From assembly GCA_045627405.1 (NCBI GenBank), contig JAZQNP010000059.1, forward strand, positions 1 through 60,562: a stretch of DNA of 60,562 bases. The letters are read 5' to 3'. This DNA is from Firm-04 sp045627405. Lineage in GTDB: Bacteria; Bacillota; Clostridia; Oscillospirales; Ruminococcaceae. The translations under genes were made by a program, and so were the position numbers. This document shows positions 59,087 through 60,562 of this stretch, piece after piece (position 1 is the stretch's first letter; every line of letters starts with the position of its first letter). The notes under the pieces were generated by a model that ran no database searches, was not told where the DNA came from, and saw only the letters and a list, made by a program, of their open reading frames with translations.

Positions 59087-60301
59087 TTATGCGTTCAGCG
59101 CAGCGGAAAGACGCTTGCCGACCTCTTCGAGGAATTCCTTGGAGTTGACTTTTTTCTTGTTTTCGAGGCTGGACAGCAGATAGAGGTCGCCGGTCATAAT
59201 GCCGTCCTCAATGGTCTGAATCGTAGCAGCTTCGAGCTTGTCTGCATATGCAGAAAGCTCCGGCAGACCGTCGAGTTCTCCACGCTTGCGGAGTGCGCCG
59301 CTCCATGCAAAGATGGTTGCAACGGAATTGGTCGAGGTCTCTTCGCCTTGGAGATGCTTATAATAGTGCCGCTGCACGGTGCCGTGTGCGGCTTCATATT
59401 CATAGATGCCGGCGGGGGAGACAAGTACGGAGGTCATCATAGCGAGTGAGCCGTATGCGGTGGAAACCATGTCGGACATGACATCGCCGTCATAGTTTTT
59501 GCATGCCCAGATGTAGCCGCCGTTGGAGCGGATGACACGCGCTACGGCATCGTCGATCAGCGTGTAGAAATAGGTGATGCCTGCCGCCTCAAATTTCTCC
59601 TTGTATTCTGCTTCATAGATCTCCGTGAAAATATCCTTGAAGCGGTGGTCATACTGCTTGGAGATGGTGTCCTTGGTCGCAAACCAGAGATCCTGTTTGA
59701 GATCGAGCGCGTACTGGAAGCAGGATCTTGCAAAGCCCGCGATGGAGCTGTCGCGGTTGTGCATGCCCTGAATGATGCCGTCGTCAGTGAAGTTATGGAT
59801 GAGCTGGCGGGTTTCGTTGCCGTTCTTGTCGGTGAATACAAGCTCGGCTTTTCCGCCGCCCTTGACCTGCATTTCGGTGTTCTTGTAGACATCGCCGTAG
59901 GCGTGACGCGCAATGGTGATGGGCTTTGTCCAGGTCGGGATATAGGGCGTAATGCCCTTGACGAGAATCGGGGTGCGGAAGACGGTGCCGTCGAGCGCGG
60001 CACGGATGGTGCCGTTCGGAGACTTCCACATTTCAGTGAGGTTGTATTCCGGCATTCTTGCCGCATTCGGCGTGATGGTCGCACATTTGACCGCAACGCC
60101 GTATTTTTTGGTAGCCTCCGCGCTGTCAAGCGTGATCTGATCCTTGGTTGCCTCTCTGTTTGCAAGACCGAGATCATAGTATTCGGTTTTGAGATCGACA
60201 TACGGGGTGATGAGAATATCCTTGATCCACTGCCAGAGGATCCGGGTCATCTCATCGCCGTCCATTTCGACGAGCGGTGTCGTCATCTTGATTTTAACCA
60301 T
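59087..60301 (-). CDS. icd: NADP-dependent isocitrate dehydrogenase (eukaryotic/type II-like)
   Basis: 404 residues. The sequence VEMDGDEMTRILWQWIKD, the substrate motif SPNGTIRAALDGTVFR, GGYIWACKNYDGDVMSDMV and the cofactor loop YEAAHGTVQRHYYKHLQGEETSTNSVA place it with the homodimeric NADP-IDHs of the mammalian type rather than the E. coli type. Makes 2-oxoglutarate for glutamate synthesis. The start MVKIKMT follows GGAGGAAAC; a longer in-frame leader lacks a site. Precedes rex on the same strand. Confidence 0.95.
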   Translation of the reverse strand: MVKIKMTTPLVEMDGDEMTRILWQWIKDILITPYVDLKTEYYDLGLANREATKDQITLDSAEATKKYGVAVKCATITPNAARMPEYNLTEMWKSPNGTIRAALDGTVFRTPILVKGITPYIPTWTKPITIARHAYGDVYKNTEMQVKGGGKAELVFTDKNGNETRQLIHNFTDDGIIQGMHNRDSSIAGFARSCFQYALDLKQDLWFATKDTISKQYDHRFKDIFTEIYEAEYKEKFEAAGITYFYTLIDDAVARVIRSNGGYIWACKNYDGDVMSDMVSTAYGSLAMMTSVLVSPAGIYEYEAAHGTVQRHYYKHLQGEETSTNSVATIFAWSGALRKRGELDGLPELSAYADKLEAATIQTIEDGIMTGDLYLLSSLENKKKVNSKEFLEEVGKRLSAALNA

Positions 60302-60373
60302 TGGTAGTTTCCTCCGAAAATTAACAGTATATGTATCTGCGCGTTTCTGCAAAGCGGCAGGGGCGTCGGATTG

Positions 60374-60562
60374 TCAGGTTGTATCAATGAGGTAATAGTA
60401 GATGCCGCTTCCGAGCCGTTCACCGATAATCACGGCGACGACGATGATCCGCGCGGGCAAATCCAGCTTTTCGCTCAGAATGATCCCGGCAATCAGTCCG
60501 ATGATTGCACCGACAATGCCCCAGATCCGTTTCCTGCGTGTATGCTTGTCGCCGGAGCCGAT
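60374..60562 (-). CDS. 3' end of a small membrane protein (cut by the window edge)
   Basis: The last 62 codons of a minus-strand frame that runs in from beyond 60562. A basic stretch (HTRRKR) is followed by two hydrophobic segments (IWGIVGAIIGLIAGIIL and IIVVAVIIGERLGSGIYYYLI). It resembles the C-terminus of small TM proteins of unknown function. It ends 73 bp before the start of icd. Confidence 0.6.
   Translation of the reverse strand: MGSGDKHTRRKRIWGIVGAIIGLIAGIILSEKLDLPARIIVVAVIIGERLGSGIYYYLIDTT

Overview
The window looks like chromosome of a low-GC-lineage Firmicute of the Ruminococcus group (Oscillospiraceae). The reasons are: two secreted proteins with Thr-rich linkers and C-terminal dockerin modules, one of them also carrying cohesin-like modules; a GatCAB amidotransferase operon; the hprK-murB-rapZ-whiA cluster; strong AGGAGG ribosome sites; and many sigma-A promoters of the form TTGACA-17-TATAAT, usually with TGTG just before the -10 box. 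Most of the window is ordinary core chromosome. The species cannot be named from sequence reading alone.

Layout. 1-5.5 kb: a PP2C phosphatase and tgt (minus), a tRNA-Gly/Arg/His cluster, an SPFH/prohibitin operon and a small unknown protein behind an 11-bp tandem repeat. 5.7-5.9 kb: a MITE-like palindromic element. 6-13.5 kb: a sugar-binding lipoprotein, a 1107-residue leucine-rich-repeat protein without a secretion signal, and a large dockerin protein. 13.8-14.2 kb: a short, strongly promoted and terminated transcript with five repeats of a GGA/TTCC motif, four of which end in an ATG that opens a miniature reading frame. 14.2-16.7 kb: a DUF4234-like protein, tRNA-Val, a CorC/HlyC protein and a small unknown gene. 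16.9-21.7 kb: the str operon (rpsL, rpsG, fusA, tuf; minus). 21.9-27.5 kb: metY, a candidate structured small RNA, a lipoprotein and a YfhO-like membrane protein. 27.5-31.6 kb: hprK-murB-rapZ-whiA plus a coupled 21-residue micro-ORF. 31.7-35.6 kb: gatC-gatA-SIMPL-gatB. 35.9-47.2 kb: a galactan-utilisation locus. 47.4-51.9 kb: a ROK regulator, an O-acetylesterase and a 4-alpha-glucanotransferase. 51.9-52.6 kb: an AT-richer membrane-anchored Mrr-type nuclease with an overlapping small ORF. 52.7-56.2 kb: pheST. 56.3-60.6 kb: the cohesin/dockerin protein, rex, NADP-isocitrate dehydrogenase and the 3' end of a membrane protein.

How the genes work together. In the galactan locus a secreted GH53 lipoprotein with an accessory C-terminal module would cut beta-1,4-galactan outside the cell. 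A lipoprotein binding protein, two MalFG-type permeases and a dedicated MsmK/MalK-type ATPase would import the oligosaccharides, and a second, signal-less GH53 would continue cutting in the cytoplasm. A LacI-family gene closes the operon, and a LacI-type palindrome sits at the predicted start of transcription of the first gene. Two uncharacterised proteins (610 and 73 residues) are translationally packed against the cytoplasmic GH53.

The most unusual signals are non-coding or barely coding: the miniature-ORF/GGA-repeat transcript (13.8-14.2 kb), a three-hairpin 3'-end element present twice with compensatory base changes (4-102 and 16751-16843), a 174-nt candidate sRNA with a C-rich loop (23.4-23.5 kb), and a MITE-like element whose terminal motif recurs over the PP2C stop codon.
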